Positions 21,553 to 33,867 of a DNA stretch of 64,000 nt are shown here, piece by piece. The DNA lies in assembly GCA_007026445.1 (NCBI GenBank), contig VDMD01000001.1, positions 2,914,001-2,978,000 on the forward strand, in the 5' to 3' direction. The notes beneath the pieces are model-generated. The model saw only the letters and a list, made by a program, of their open reading frames with translations. It was not told where the DNA came from and ran no database searches. Position 1 is the first letter of the stretch; each line of letters begins with the position of its first letter. This DNA comes from Schizophyllum amplum. Its lineage: Eukaryota > Basidiomycota > Agaricomycetes > Agaricales > Schizophyllaceae. Position numbers and translations under genes: made by a program.

Positions 21553-23161
21553 ATGCCGGACGAGGAAGACTTCATGATGGCCATCGACTCGGACTCAGAC
21601 ATGGACGATGCCGGTCTGAGGAGCAAAAAGAGCAAAGGCAAGGCCGCGGAGAAGAAACGGGACAAGGGGAAGGCGAAAGAGACGGCGGAGACAGTGCGTT
21701 CCCGCCTCACTAGCAGGACAGCAGTCTGAAATCCCCCAGTAGCTCGCGTACACCTGGGAAGCCTCGTATACGCGCTCATGGGATACCGTGCAAGAGGACG
21801 AGTCCGGCAGCTTGCAGGGCGCTGTTGAGGACTGGGTCGTCCGAGCGCGAAGAAAACGGTGCGTTCAATCCCCTTACAGGTCTTACAATATACTCATGTC
21901 CCGTTCTCACTCCTCCCCCTTCCCTATGCAGCCTGCTAGCCCCTTCTGCTGCCATTCGGCGCACAATCATCCGTCACTTGGTGTTATTGCTGGACCTTTC
22001 GAGCGCGATGGTGGACCGCGACATGCGCCCGACGCGCTTCGACCTCATGCTGCAGTACGCGCGCGAGTTCATCGTCGAGTGGTTCGACCAGAATCCCCTC
22101 GGGCAGATCGGCGTCGTTGGCATGCGCGCCGGTGTGGGCGAGCGCATCTGCGAGATGACAGGTGCGAACGCCACATACGCGTGATATTCTCAGTTGTTGA
22201 CCTCCCTTGGAACTCAGGCAACCCACAAGACGTGTTGAAGTCCATCTCCGAGCGCCATCGACTGGAACCCCAAGGTGAACCAAGTCTGCAGAACGCGATA
22301 GAAATGGCACGCAGCTCCATGAGGTGCGCATCTCCCGTCCCCCTTCATAGTCATGTCTTCATGATCACGCTGCAGTCACCTCCCCACACATTCCTCGCGT
22401 GAGATTGTCCTCATATTCGGCTCGCTCACCACCTGCGACCCGGGTGACATCCACGACACGCTCGACACCTGCGTGCGGCAGAAAATTCGCGTCTCCGTCG
22501 TCGCACTCGCCGCCGAGATGAAGATCTGCCGCGAATTCTGCGACCGAACGGGCGGGCAATTCGGTGTCGCGCTCAACGAGGGGCACTTCCGCGACATCCT
22601 CTTCGAGCTCGTCCCGCCGCCTGCGCAGCGCGGCGGAGGTGGCAGCGGGACCGTCGGCGGTGCTGGCGGCGCGCCTTCCGCGGACCTGATGATGATGGGC
22701 TTCCCGACGCGCCTGCCCGACACGGCCCCGCCAAGCCTGTGCGCGTGCCACGGCGAGCTGCGCAGCGCGGGCTTCCTCTGCCCGCGCTGCATGTCGAAGG
22801 TCTGCGACGTGCCCACGGACTGCGACGTGTGCGGGATGATGATCGTGAGCTCGCCGCATCTCGCGCGCAGCTATCACCATCTGTTCCCCGTGCGACCGTA
22901 CGCGGCGATGTGAGTGCGCTAGATTGTGGCGAGGTTGACAGAGGCTGACGATGTGGGCGCAGGGGGACAGCGGATCGGGGCGCGCGGGTTGCGTGCTATG
23001 CGTGTGCGAGGGCGTTCCCGACAGCGCCGGCGGGGAATACGAGCGAGGGGATGAGTCCGGTGGGCAGGTATCGATGTCCAGAGTGCAAGTGCGACTTTTG
23101 CTCAGAGTGTGACGTCTTTATTCACGACGTCGTACACGCATGTCCGGGCTGCGGTAGGTAG
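21553..23161 (+). CDS. SSL1: TFIIH core subunit p44/Ssl1
   Basis: Subunit of transcription/repair factor TFIIH that contacts and stimulates the XPD helicase. Exons: 21553-21693, 21743-21858, 21932-22161, 22218-22323, 22376-22909, 22963-23161; 441 residues. An acidic/basic start leads to YTWEASYTRSWDTVQEDESG. The von Willebrand A-like domain has HLVLLLDLSSAMVDRDMRPTR and IVLIFGSLTTCDP. A Gly/Ala-rich insert follows, then a zinc segment (CACHGELRSAGFLCPRCMSKVC) and the C-terminal C4 RING-like region CPECKCDFCSECDVFIHDV with HACPGC close to the stop. The gene converges on the trehalose-phosphate synthase gene, 277 bp away. Confidence 0.94.
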
Positions 23162-23438
23162 CATGAACATTGGACGTCTTATGTAGCGTGCGTTTATCGC
23201 TGCATTTGGAGACCCGTCTTGCGTGTTGTGCAGTCTGCGAAGAATAGATGCACTACGTCCTTTGCGTACATTGCGATTACTCGATCGGACTCTGCCTTGG
23301 GAGACTGCCGACAGCCTTCCAGGCTCTATTGGATACATCTATTGAAGATCGATACATGAGTATGACAAGTCGAGTGAGTACGAATACATTTCGTGTTTGG
23401 TATACAGATGATGCCCCCTCTGAGCTGCGCCTACGCCT

Positions 23439-25176
23439 CTACGCGTCCGGGTCCTGCGGCCCCGGCTGTACCACTGCGCCATCCACCACATCCGTGCCGA
23501 GCGGGGACAACACGCGCCCGTCCTCCTTCCCCGTCACCTTGCCGCTCGGGTCCTGCAGCTTAATCTTCGCCATCTCCTTGATGAACGAGCTCCCCCAGAA
23601 CGCCGCCGAGTACTTGTCCACATACTTGAACAGCTTCCTCTGGTTCTCCGCGCGCGTCTCCGCGTCCATCGTCACCGCCTCGTGTATTGCGTCCGCGACC
23701 TGCTGCGAGTCCCATGGGTTGACCACGATGGACCCGTTCAGGCTCTGCGCGGCGCCCGCGAACTCGGAGATGATCATCGCGCCGTGGCGTTTCTGCTGGC
23801 ACGCGATGTACTCGTACGAGACGAGGTTCATGCCGTCGCGAGTGCTCGTGACGAGGCACACGTCGCTCACCGCGTAGAGCGCGCACAGCTCGTCGAACGG
23901 CAGGCTCTTGTGCATGAAGTGGATCGGCATGAAGTCGACGGTGCCGAATTTGCCGTTGATGCGTCCGACGAGCTCGTTCACGACGGACCGCAGGTTCTGG
24001 TATTCCTCGACGTCCTGACGGGATGGCACGGCGAGTTGGGCCAGGACGACCTTGCCAATCCATTCGGGGTGCTGGTTGAGGAAGAGCTCGAGGGCGTGCA
24101 GCTTCTGCGGGACACCCTTGATGTAGTCGAGGCGGTCGACTCCGACAATGACCTTGACACCAGAGAAGCGCTGCTCTAGCTGCTCGATGCGCTTCTGTAC
24201 CGAGTCCTTCTTGAGAGTCTATACACACTTCATTAGGAGCCCGTCCATACAAGTGAGGGTAGTACGCACATCGAGGAAGGAACCCGGCTCTATACCGATC
24301 GGGAAGGTGCCGACATGCGCTAATCGGCCGTCGAATTCGACACCGTTTGGCATGGTGGGGAGGGAGAGGATGCGAGTGCAGGAGGAAAGGAAGTGGCGCG
24401 CGTAGTCGTATGTGTGGAATCCGATCAGGTCACTGTACAAGATACCGAGCAGAATCTCGCGCCGAACAGGCAGAATTCTATGGAGCTCAAAGTCAGTGGA
24501 AGCTTACAAGCCTGAGCACAAGCACGCACCTGTAGATCTCGCTACTCGGGAAGGGGGTGTGGAGGAAGTAGCCGATCTTGACGCCAGGGATCTTGGCGTC
24601 GGCCGCGGCACCTCCGTCCTCATCTATGCCCTCCGTGATCTTCTCGAGCTCCTGCTGTATCTGGCCGCTCTTCTTGGGACCATCAACGAGATTTCTTAGC
24701 AGCATTGGGAGGAGCATGAGATGGTAGTCCTGGACCCAGACCATCGACCCCGGCTTGACCTGCTTCATGACGGTCTCTGCGAACTGCTGGTTCGCTTGCC
24801 GGTACGCCAGCCAGTTCTCCTCGTCGAAGCTCATCTCGCCGGGGTGGTAGTGGAAGAGCGGCCAGAGGATGGAGTTGGAGAAGCCATTGTAGTGGCGATC
24901 TGCGACCTCGTCGTCCAGGTAGACCGCCTGGCAGGAGTACTCCTCCATGAGACGCTTGTCGACGTGCGCACGGTCCTTCTCGGGAATGAAGAAGCCTGGC
25001 CAGCCGATCCAGGTGAAGTTGAAGGACTTCTTGAAGCCGGAGAGGGCGGAGACGAGACCGCCGGAGGACATCTTGAAGTGATATTCGCCGTTGTCATCCT
25101 TGCTGATCGTGATGGGGAGACGGTTGGAGACGACGATGATGTGACCGCCCTCCATGTCGGGCGAAGAGATGGGCAT
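23439..25176 (-). CDS. TPS1: alpha,alpha-trehalose-phosphate synthase (UDP-forming)
   Basis: Makes trehalose 6-phosphate from UDP-glucose and glucose 6-phosphate in the cytosol; important for stress tolerance and control of glycolysis. Exons (minus): 25176-24530, 24477-24270, 24218-23439; 544 residues. A GT20 domain covers almost the whole protein: VVSNRLPITI near the start, the WIGWPG motif, VWVQDYHLMLLPMLLR, GFFLHTPFPSSEIYR-type segment (here IGYFLHTPFPSSEIYR), DLIGFHTYDYARHF, VDRLDYIKG and the donor-site stretch TSTRDGMNLVSYEY. A Gly/Ala/Asp insert after LRNLVDGPKKSG (about residues 160-185) is longer than in yeast. There is no phosphatase domain, so this is the synthase only. Confidence 0.96.
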
Positions 25177-27358
25177 CGTGCGGGGACTCGAGGGTGATTC
25201 AGACTTTATGGGAGGCGATGATCAGATACGCCGAGCGGAAGAACAAACAATGTGAATCGTCGCGCTCGAAGTGGAAGGAGCCTTATGTGGTCGACACTGT
25301 CACCGATGAGATGGATGGGAAAGACGAAGAACGTTCGCGACCCAAGTGTACCGAGATTAATGCATCACCTGTGACCGCATCGGCCCCGCGGTCCGCTCCT
25401 CCGTACCCGCGTCAATCTCAATTCTGCCCTGAATCATGGCAGGGCGAGAGTCCGGGGGACGAGAGGGACGAGAGGGACGAGAGGGACGAGAGGGAGGGAA
25501 GAGAGGGAGAAAGAATGATAGAAAGCAGTGTACTGTATGTATATTGCAGGTTTACGAAGCACAAGGGACAGCGTGTAAGCACACAACGACACTTGGAAGC
25601 GAAGCGACATGCCATTGTCCAGCGCGAGCTCTCTCCCGCGATCGCCTGGATCCTGCGAGCGCATTCTCGCAGGGGAATACCTGGAGAAGTCGGATCCAGT
25701 AGCCAGTAAAGCCACTGGGTCCATCGATGGTCTCGCAAGTTGAGCAGTGACATAAGAGGGGATTCCGTGCCGGATCTTGGCCTGAGAGTGAGTTGGAAAG
25801 TGCCCTGACAGATGCAGAAGTCGACCAACTCTGGCCAAATCAGACTCTCGAAGTCAGGTCTTTGTGAACAAACTTGAGGTCCTCAAAAAGTGCAGCCCAG
25901 GGGCAGCCTGCATAGGATTGACCAGCCGGGCTGTTCAGGACGTTATCGACGTTCGTGCATAGGTGTGGTTGGGGACAACTACAAGTGCAGTGCAGGGCTT
26001 GAATGCTGGAGAGAAACGGCGATAGTCTAGCAATATCACGAATGAAAGGATGAGAGCGCGACTCATCTCTCTTTGTAACGATATCCTGGCGCGAGAGGCA
26101 TCTTGGAACTTCGCAGTTCGAGCCCCTTGAGCACGACTTCAAGTGATAGGCAACACTGTGCGCACCTGCCATCTACCTTCAGTCGGGACTATGCGCCGCG
26201 ATACCTACCACAGTTCCAGGACTCAATTGCGGCTTTTACGACGGTACGGCGGCCAGGTAGGCGTATGGTATGTCGGAGGAATAGGCGCGTCCAACAACGG
26301 CGTTCCCGTGCGACTCGTCATCTCTCTTGTCGTAGCGGCGGCCGTGATGAGAGTGTGCGTGCGGGCGGGGGTGCGTGTCTGGACTGTACTGCATTGCTGG
26401 TACGGATTTACGGCTCGAAGAGAATCACAGCGCCGAGACGAGCCTCAGAAGTCCTTTTTGGCGTGATAGAGGGTCGACGCTCGATCATCCAAGGGTCGTT
26501 GCTATATCACTGGAGGGTCTTCATTCTATCGGCCAACGAATGCAAAGACACGAAGAGCCGGCCAAGAAGGACGAGAAAGTTTCCGTGCGAGTAACATAGA
26601 ATTCCGAGCTTCGGTTCTGCCGTCTGAGTTCAGCTCCGGTCGCATCGTATAGGATCCAAGCACATCGAACATGCGGTCTGCACAGACGACTCGTTGAGCA
26701 TAGAACACGAGAGCGAACAACATACTTAGAGCGTGAGAGAAGGCGGAAGGCAGACTACTCGCCTTTTTGGGCAATTTCGCACGGCAACTTCCGTAACAAT
26801 GCTCTTGGAATCAACCATCACTTGCGTCGTCCTCTCGCCGTAGGTATGACTAGCATCGCAAACATGGAACAGTAACACTGCAGGGCGGAATTCGAGCGTC
26901 AGGTTTGGCAAAATATGCGAGTCCCGATGACGGGCTAAGGTCACTGCTTATCACTGTCAGTGTTCAGACGGACGGCCGTTCTCACCGCCATCCCCAGACG
27001 TCGAGACACGCTTCATTCACCGGGGTTGCGCAACACTGGCTGCGCTACAACCACCTGACTTGGGCTTCATTCATCCAGCTCGATGCCTGCCAATGAGCCA
27101 ATAACGATGTGTTGCTCTCACCGGTGGTACGAATTTGGACCGCCCGACCTAGAGGATATTTTGCGTAGGAATACTTATAAGGGAGATGCGAGCTTGCCCG
27201 GCGTTACTCACCTTGGGACTACTCCGGCTCGACTCAAGGCTCTTCTGAACTGGTGCTCATCTGCTGGCGTCTTTCCCGCCTCCGCTCGCCTCTAGCTCAC
27301 TGCTCTTCTTTAAGCCGTCGCACGCCCCGAGTTCGTCACTGGCAGCAGCACGACCAAC
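25177..27358. other. intergenic gap of about 2.2 kb
   Basis: Upstream of both the trehalose-phosphate synthase gene (-) and the first UGT gene (+). Open frames of up to about 135 codons occur, but they overlap each other on both strands, show no family resemblance and lie partly on a tandem repeat. No gene is called. Confidence 0.5.
25458..25493 (+). repeat. 9-bp tandem repeat, four copies
   Basis: Four exact head-to-tail copies of gacgagagg, followed by degenerate purine-rich sequence to about 25515. It lies about 280 bp upstream of the TPS1 start codon. A replication-slippage origin is likely; a promoter role is possible but unsupported. Confidence 0.8.
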
Positions 27359-28990
27359 ATGGTCGACATCCTCTTCCTCACCCTGGGAGAGCACGGGCAG
27401 GCGTCCGTGCACCTCGCGACGGCGTTCGAGCTTTACAGCCGGCGGATGCCCGGCATCAACATCCACGTCGCCTCCTCTGCCGACTTGGAGGCGCGCTTCG
27501 ATCAGGTGAAGGCGCGCATCGATACGGACGGCGACGAGAGCCGCCGTAGCACCATCTCCTTCCACACTGTCCTGCCTGCGCCGTACAAGGAGGCTCTCTT
27601 CCGTCCCGGCTTCGACTGGTCGGACATCGCGCACCCGCCGATGCAGAAGTCGAGCAAGGGCGTCCCGAGGATCGCGCATACCATGTGCCCTTTCCTACCT
27701 GACGAATACGTGGTGTGTAAAACATCCCTTCTTCTCTGCTGCCTGTTGTCACTAGACACTGACGCGCTCTCAGAGGGGCGTTGACGGCTGCTCGAAGCTG
27801 CTGCAAATGCTCTCGCCAGACGTTGTCCTCGTCGATATGCTCTTCTGTCAGGCTATCGATGCGTGCAAGCTGCTGGACCAGCGGTACATCATCCTGAGCC
27901 CTCTTCCTGGTTGCGACGTGTCAGTCGGCAACGCGCCCTGGCATCAAGCTTTATTCTACTACCCATCGTAAGTTCATCCTCGGTCTGCTTGCTTGATACA
28001 AGCCAATTTTCAAATCTCAACTGCAGCATCGGCACCGACGCCCCCTTTCCGCTTTCGTGGAAGGCCTCTTTTTGCAACGCGCTCAATCTCTTGCGAATTG
28101 CCTACGCCGTGCTCAGCAGCCCGCACCTACACGCTATCAATGCCGCTCGCAAGGAGCGCGGGTGTACATGGACGCTCCCCGTTCTCACCGCCACGTCTGT
28201 CTCTCCGGATACGCCTTGCATCGCGGCTGGCATCCCCGAGCTGGACTTCCCCTTCACCGTGCCGGAGGCCCTGAACCAGTTCGGCCCCATCTGCGTGCCT
28301 AATGCACCGCTCGCGGAGGCGGACCCGGAACTGAAGACCTGGCTCGACGGCGGGGAGACGATACTGATGATTATGGGCTCGCACATCGCGTACAACGAGA
28401 CGCTCGCGCGGAGCGTGCTGCAGGGTCTACTCGCCGGCGCGGGCGACCGGCAGATCCTGTGGAAGGTGTCGACTGTCGAGAAGCTGCGCGCGCTGTTCGA
28501 CGAGATGCTGACCACGGAGCACGATCGCCAGCGCGTGCGCATTGTGCGGTGGTTCGAGATTGAGCCCGCGGCCATCGTGGAGCACGAGAACGTGGTCTGC
28601 TATATCCACCATGGCGGGGCGAACTCGTATCTCGAGTGCGCAAGGTATGTCTTCTGAATATTACTTTTGGGTCGTATTTCTGACGTGCAAGGAAGGTCTG
28701 GTACACCCCAGATCATCCTCCCCATGTGGTATGATACATATACGAATGCTACCCGGTTGGAATACTGCGGCCTTGGGGTGTACGGAAGCAAGACAGCAGC
28801 GCCTGGCGTAGATCCCGGAGAGCTCGAACAAGCCATGTTGCGTGTGGTGTCGGGGCCAGAAAGCGTAGAGTTTCGCTACCGGGCGCGGGAAGTGGGGATC
28901 AAGTGCCGTGAAGCCGGTGGGCGGGAGCGCGTCGCCGATTCTATTCTAGATTATCTTACCTGGTCCGTCAACGGCTCCCCCAAGCGATGA
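27359..28990 (+). CDS. UDP-glycosyltransferase (GT1 family), tandem copy 1
   Basis: Transfers a sugar from a UDP-sugar to a small acceptor; the acceptor cannot be told from the sequence. Exons: 27359-27712, 27774-27967, 28027-28644, 28696-28990; 486 residues. The N-terminal acceptor half begins MVDILFLTLGEHGQASVHLA with a conserved early histidine. The C-terminal nucleotide-sugar half has ILMIMGSH, RIVRWFEIEPAAIVEH and the donor motif CYIHHGGANSYLECAR, continuing SGTPQIILPMWYDTYTNA. The exon 3/4 junction lies inside this donor motif. There is no signal peptide or C-terminal membrane anchor, so the enzyme should be soluble. The neighbouring gene at 30117 has the same exon plan, so the two are a tandem duplication. 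Confidence 0.88.
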
Positions 28991-30116
28991 TCTTTCAACC
29001 GATCCTACGTTAAGCACATATATGTTTGGACTCGGCCTTCTCTGTTGTAACAATCAATCTATACGGTACTCTACTACTTATGTATAACGCAGTGCAGTTT
29101 TCATACTTACGTAGAAAAGTGTAAGTAATCTGTCGACCCCCCGCAGCCCTTCATCATGTCCGCAAGTTGATGAACTGCTCAATAGCACGTCTTTCTTTCA
29201 AAAGAGCGTTTCTAAGTCTGAGAGTTACTGTAAGTCTAGTGTGCTCTTCTCACCTTGCTTGCTGCCTAAATATGCGTGGAGTTGAACATATGATCACATG
29301 ATTGTCACTTCGGCAGATTGCGAGGCACGTGACAACCAAACTTCGCGCGCTGCGCTTGTTGACTCTGTGTACTACCAGGACCGTGGACGTATGCTCTGAA
29401 AGTTGTCCTCAGTAACGCGAAGGAGGAATGCCAATGTGTGAGTCGAAATTGGGGTGGTCACTACTTACCACCGGGAAGCCGTGGTAAGACTCACTGGTCA
29501 TCAGCGTCTTCGAGTCACCCGGCTTCGCGCGAGTCGCGAGCTGCGCCTGGTAAGCGATATATCAGCTCGTGTTCTTCGCTACTGTCTCTCCGCGGAAGAC
29601 TACTCCAAAGGTCAGGGACACAAATTGGATGACATGCGATGCACTTGGTAAGTGTCAGCGCGTTCTATAGCAGTCAAAAGTCATACAATCTCACAAAGTC
29701 GATTCAGCGACACGGTATGGCACGGCTATGAGCACCGCTATGGCGCATCCCCGGCCAGCCCTTGGTCCAGGTATCTATTCATGCTTACTCAGTTGTCGTG
29801 CTCAATGCTAATGCCCTGGACGTTAACGTTCACAGGCGACGATCGCACAGATCGCATATGCAGCCTTTCGTCACGCCGGATAGCGTGGCACGTCGCGCGA
29901 CTATGGGCGCTCTCTCACCGCCGTGAATCCCAGGGCAGTTCATCCGGACCTCGGAGCGAGACTGCCAGCGTGTGTGCCACTGTGGTCATATCCGCTTCTA
30001 TCCTGATCTAGCGCGTTCCTTCTTTCATGCATTTGGGTACAAAAGTATGAACTGTCTCTGCCCACGCTCTCCGCCCATCGCCTCCTCCTTGATCCCAGCG
30101 ATCACAGCCTTACACA
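28991..30116. other. intergenic between the two UGT genes
   Basis: About 1.1 kb. No gene is supported; the short open frames have no recognisable content. No leftover third UGT copy was seen. Confidence 0.5.
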
Positions 30117-31728
30117 ATGGTCGATATCCTGTTTCTTACATGGGGCGAGTATGGACAGTCGTCTGTCCACCTTGCAACAGCCTTCGAACTCTACAGCCGC
30201 CGTTTTCCCGGCGTCGACATCCACATCGCATCCTCCGTCCACCTGGAGGCACGCTTCGATCAGGTCAAGGCGCGCATCGACAGGAGCAGCGGTCGTACAG
30301 ACTCTCAGGGGAATATCCTCTTTCACGTCGCTCTTGCCAAGTCTTACGAAGAGGTGGCATCCGACGGCGGTGGCTTCATCTGGAACACGATGGAGCATCC
30401 GCCGATGCACAGGCAGACCCATGGCTTTCCGGACATCGCGCACGCCATGTGTCCTTATCCTCCGGACGAGTATGTGGTGCGTGTTCGGGTCCGTTCTGTA
30501 TTCTGAATGCTGATGTTTTTACAGAGGGGCATTAACAGCTGTGCTGAGCTGATACAGAAGCTCTCACCCGACGCTGTCCTTGTAGACATGCTCTTCTCCC
30601 AGGCAATTGACGCCTGCAAGTTACTTCATCAACGGTACATTATTCTCAGCCCTCTGCCCGGCTGCGATATGACATCCGGCAATCAGTCATACTATAGCAG
30701 CCTCTTCTACTACCCCTCGTACGTGTCTTCAACAGCGGGATCTTCAGAAGCGCTTATTATTTTCCTATTCGCATCTAGCGTCGGTCTTGATGTCCCCTTT
30801 CCAATCTCCACCTGGAAGGACATGTTTGCCAACGCGCTCAATCTCCTGCGTCTGACCTACATCTTGCTCACGGATGGGCATATCAGAGCACTGGACGCGG
30901 CGCGGCGCGCGCGCGGGTGCACGTGGCCACATCCTGTACTCACCTCAACAACGGTCTCGCCCGACACACCGTGTCTCGCTGCGGGTATACCCGAGGTCGA
31001 CTTACCGTTCACTGCACCGGAGGGTCTGCGTCAATTTGGCCCCATTTGCCTGCCCAGCGAATCGCTTGCAGATGGCGACCCGGAGCTGAAAGCATGGCTC
31101 GACCGGAAGGAAACAATAATAATGGTCATGGGCTCGCACAAGGAGTACGACGACGTGAGCGCGCGGGAAGTGCTACATGGCCTTCTGGCGGGATCGGGCG
31201 GACGGCAGATTCTCTGGAAGGTGCCCACTGTTGACAAGCTACGCGGCTTGTTCAACAAGATACTGACGACGGAACATGACCGTGATCGCGTACGGATTGT
31301 GCGGTGGTTCGATGTTGAACCCTCGGCAATTGTCGAGCACGAGAATGTGATCTGCTACATTCACCACGGTGGCGCGAACTCGTATCTCGAATGTGCACGG
31401 TGCGTCCGCTGAAACATTGCTGAGCGGTCTGACTTAAAATGCATATACCAGGTCTGGTACGCCGCAGGTCATCCTGCCGGTGTGGTTTGACACCTACCGG
31501 AATGCCATTCGGGTAGAGTACCGAGGGCTTGGCGTCTATGGTAGTAGGGGCTCAGCACCAAGTATTCGATCTGAGGAGCTTGGTGAGGCTGTGTGGCGCG
31601 TTGTCTCTGGCCCTGATAGCGCTGAATATCGACGTCGGGCGCGGCATGTGGGAGAAATTTGTCGGGAAGCCGGAGGCCGGGAGCGCGTCGCGGATGCCAT
31701 TCTCGACTACCTTAGCTTGAGAAAATAA
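30117..31728 (+). CDS. UDP-glycosyltransferase (GT1 family), tandem copy 2
   Basis: Paralogue of the preceding gene, same orientation. Exons: 30117-30476, 30525-30718, 30779-31399, 31452-31728; 483 residues. It keeps the start MVDILFLTWGEYGQSSVHLA, the segment RYIILSPLPGCD, the DVEPSAIVEHENVICYIHH stretch with GGANSYLECAR, and SGTPQVILPVWFDTYRNA. All three intron positions and phases match copy 1. The most different parts are the acceptor-half loop after residue 55 and the start of exon 3, as expected if the acceptor preference has shifted. Copy 2 ends slightly earlier (LDYLSLRK) than copy 1. Confidence 0.88.
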
Positions 31729-32861
31729 TTTGCACCGGAGAATGTACTACAGATGCACACCTTGCTCGACGCACCCAGCATGGAAGCCAAACAGACAGCC
31801 TGGATAGCACCGGACAGTGGAAATTAAAATGAACATAAAGTCACATGATATGTTTCGGGTAAGCCCGAAGGGGCCGCGGCCCGCGCCCGCGAGCAGTTCA
31901 ATTGATTTTCGGCAAACTTTTGGTATTTTGGCATCTACCTGCATCTCGCCCAGCTACTTAACGTTATCGGCGAGTTGTCCCTGTCCGCAGCTCTCTGTTG
32001 CATGCTCTTCGCAGACTCTGTGTCATTTTCCTCCCTTCTCTCTCAGCCAGTCAGCGCCGCCATGGTTCATGATCAGCTTCAACCAATCACCCAAAAACCA
32101 GCGAGTACTTCCGCAAGTGATCGTCATGCCAAGAGCAAAAAAAAATGCGTCAAAATTTTGCGCGCATTTTTCGTCGTAGGCTCCAGTTTTTGGCCTCGTC
32201 TTCACACTGTCCGCGATCGCGGCGCTAGGTTCACCAGAGATTTTTGGAGTTTACCCAATCCGCCATTCAACAACGGAAGAGAAGATGAATCCGGTATGTG
32301 TCCGTTCAGTCAATGCCCCGGAAATGTCAAGATATTGCTACCACCTCTTCTTCAGCTCTCTGTCTAGGATGTCACAATGTACGTGGCCAGGTTGCTCACG
32401 ATTCAGTCATTCACCCTAGATTTTATCTGCACCATTTCATCCCCGCTTGCCCTCTGGCTTGTATTTCTCGGCCCCTCATCTTTTGACCTATCTCAGCCTT
32501 CTGTTTGCCTTTGTATGCCGCTCTCGATGACCAGCTCTCATGCTTTCCAGGCTGCAGCAACGTCTAATTCTGCGCTTCCGAGGCGCTTGCAAGCATTTTG
32601 CGCACGCGTCAAGAATAGGCACGCGTGGCCGGACTTACCGATCCTTGTCTGAAAGCGCATTGTACTTCCGGCCTGGCTGCGCCATGCGCAGCGCGAGCCG
32701 AGACATCGCACGTTGCGCCTGCGTTGAATATAAAGGCGTGAAGAGGACTACCGAGGCACCGACTGCATTTTCCGCCTCTCTTGCTCGCCGACACAGACGC
32801 GTACATATCGCGCTCTTCTCACCCTTCCTTCCTTCCTCCACACTCTCTCATCACGCTGCAA
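31729..32861. other. intergenic, upstream of the secreted barrel protein
   Basis: About 1.1 kb with no supported gene. It has a pyrimidine-rich stretch near 32000-32060 and a clear TATA box at 32729-32734. Confidence 0.5.
32729..32734 (+). promoter_or_regulatory. TATA box of the secreted barrel protein gene
   Basis: TATAAA lies about 130 bp before the ATG at 32862, followed by a pyrimidine-rich leader (CTTCCTTCCTTCC), a typical layout for a regulated secreted-protein gene. Confidence 0.5.
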
Positions 32862-33661
32862 ATGTTTACTGGCGTCACCGTCACCGTCCTTGCCCTCTCG
32901 GCATTCGTGTCTGCGTCATTCTCAGGCGATGGCACGTATTACGCTGCCGGTCTGGGCGCCTGTGGGATCACCAACACCGACACCGACATGATTGCTGCTA
33001 TTTCGGCGGCGTACTTCGACAGCTACCCGTACGTAGCATACGAACCGTGCTTGATATGCTCCTTACGTCTTATGCAGCGGTGCGACTAACAACCCCAACG
33101 AGAACCCAATTTGTGGCAAGCAGATCCGCGCGACCTGTGAGGCTCAGCTATCCTTGATCTCATATTGTTTGGCTAACCGCCTACTCAGACGGGACCGCTT
33201 CTGTCGTCGTCGCCATCACCGACCGTTGCGCCGGCTGCGCGGGTCAGTACGACATCGACTTCACCCCGAGCGCGTTCACTCAGATCGCCGACGAGTCCCT
33301 GGGGCGCGTCGAAATCACATGGGAGTTCGTCGACTCCTCCGACTCCTCCTCCAGCACGACCGCTGAGACCACGGCTGCTGAGACCACGGCTGCTGAGACC
33401 ACGGCTGCTGAGACCACGGCCGAGGCCACCACTGCCTACCCCACCGAAATGTCCAGCGAGACCAATGAAGGACCCGCTTACAACGTTGCGGTGGATTCGT
33501 CGTCTGCTGATGCCGCGACGTCGTACAGGGATACTGCGTACACGACCTCTACCGCCACGTCTACCAAGGCCTCGAAGACGTGCGACCGTGCGAGCCGCAG
33601 ACGTCGCAACCGCCGCAGCCATCGTGCTGCCCGCCACATCGCTCGCGACGGCGCTCACTGA
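32862..33661 (+). CDS. secreted double-psi beta-barrel (RlpA/expansin-like) protein
   Basis: Exons: 32862-33028, 33078-33136, 33189-33661; about 232 residues. A signal peptide (cleaved near SASFSGDGTYY) is followed by one barrel domain: YYAAGLGACG, NPICGKQIRA, and the hallmark VVVAITDRCAGCAG with DIDFTPSAFTQIA. The barrel ends near WEFVDSS. A Ser/Thr-rich tail follows, with four copies of the pentapeptide AETTA, then a strongly Arg-rich C terminus. Family members are small cell-wall-active or papain-inhibitor-like proteins; no catalytic role is proved. The Ser/Thr tail is likely O-glycosylated and may tether the protein to the wall. Confidence 0.85.
33362..33421 (+). repeat. 15-bp coding minisatellite, four copies
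   Basis: Four copies of gctgagaccacggct (the last ending gcc) sit in frame in the barrel protein gene and encode AETTA repeats. Copy number could vary between strains. Confidence 0.9.
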
Positions 33662-33867
33662 GCAGGTCTCGAACTATTGATGCGTCCGGTTCGCTCTTGC
33701 ACGAACGCCCATGTGGCGCTTTCGTGCACTCGGTTTTACACACATAGACGCTGTAATGTCGTTGGCAAAATAGAAGTTCAGCTGTGCTGGACATGGTTTA
33801 CATTCGTTCTTATGCTGCCAGTGCTAATACGAAAGGCAATCAAAGTCGTTATCAAGATAAGGTAACG

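Noticed and set aside
25418..25828. 136-codon minus-strand frame upstream of TPS1
   Set aside because: Runs through the 9-bp repeat and overlaps other frames; no family resemblance.
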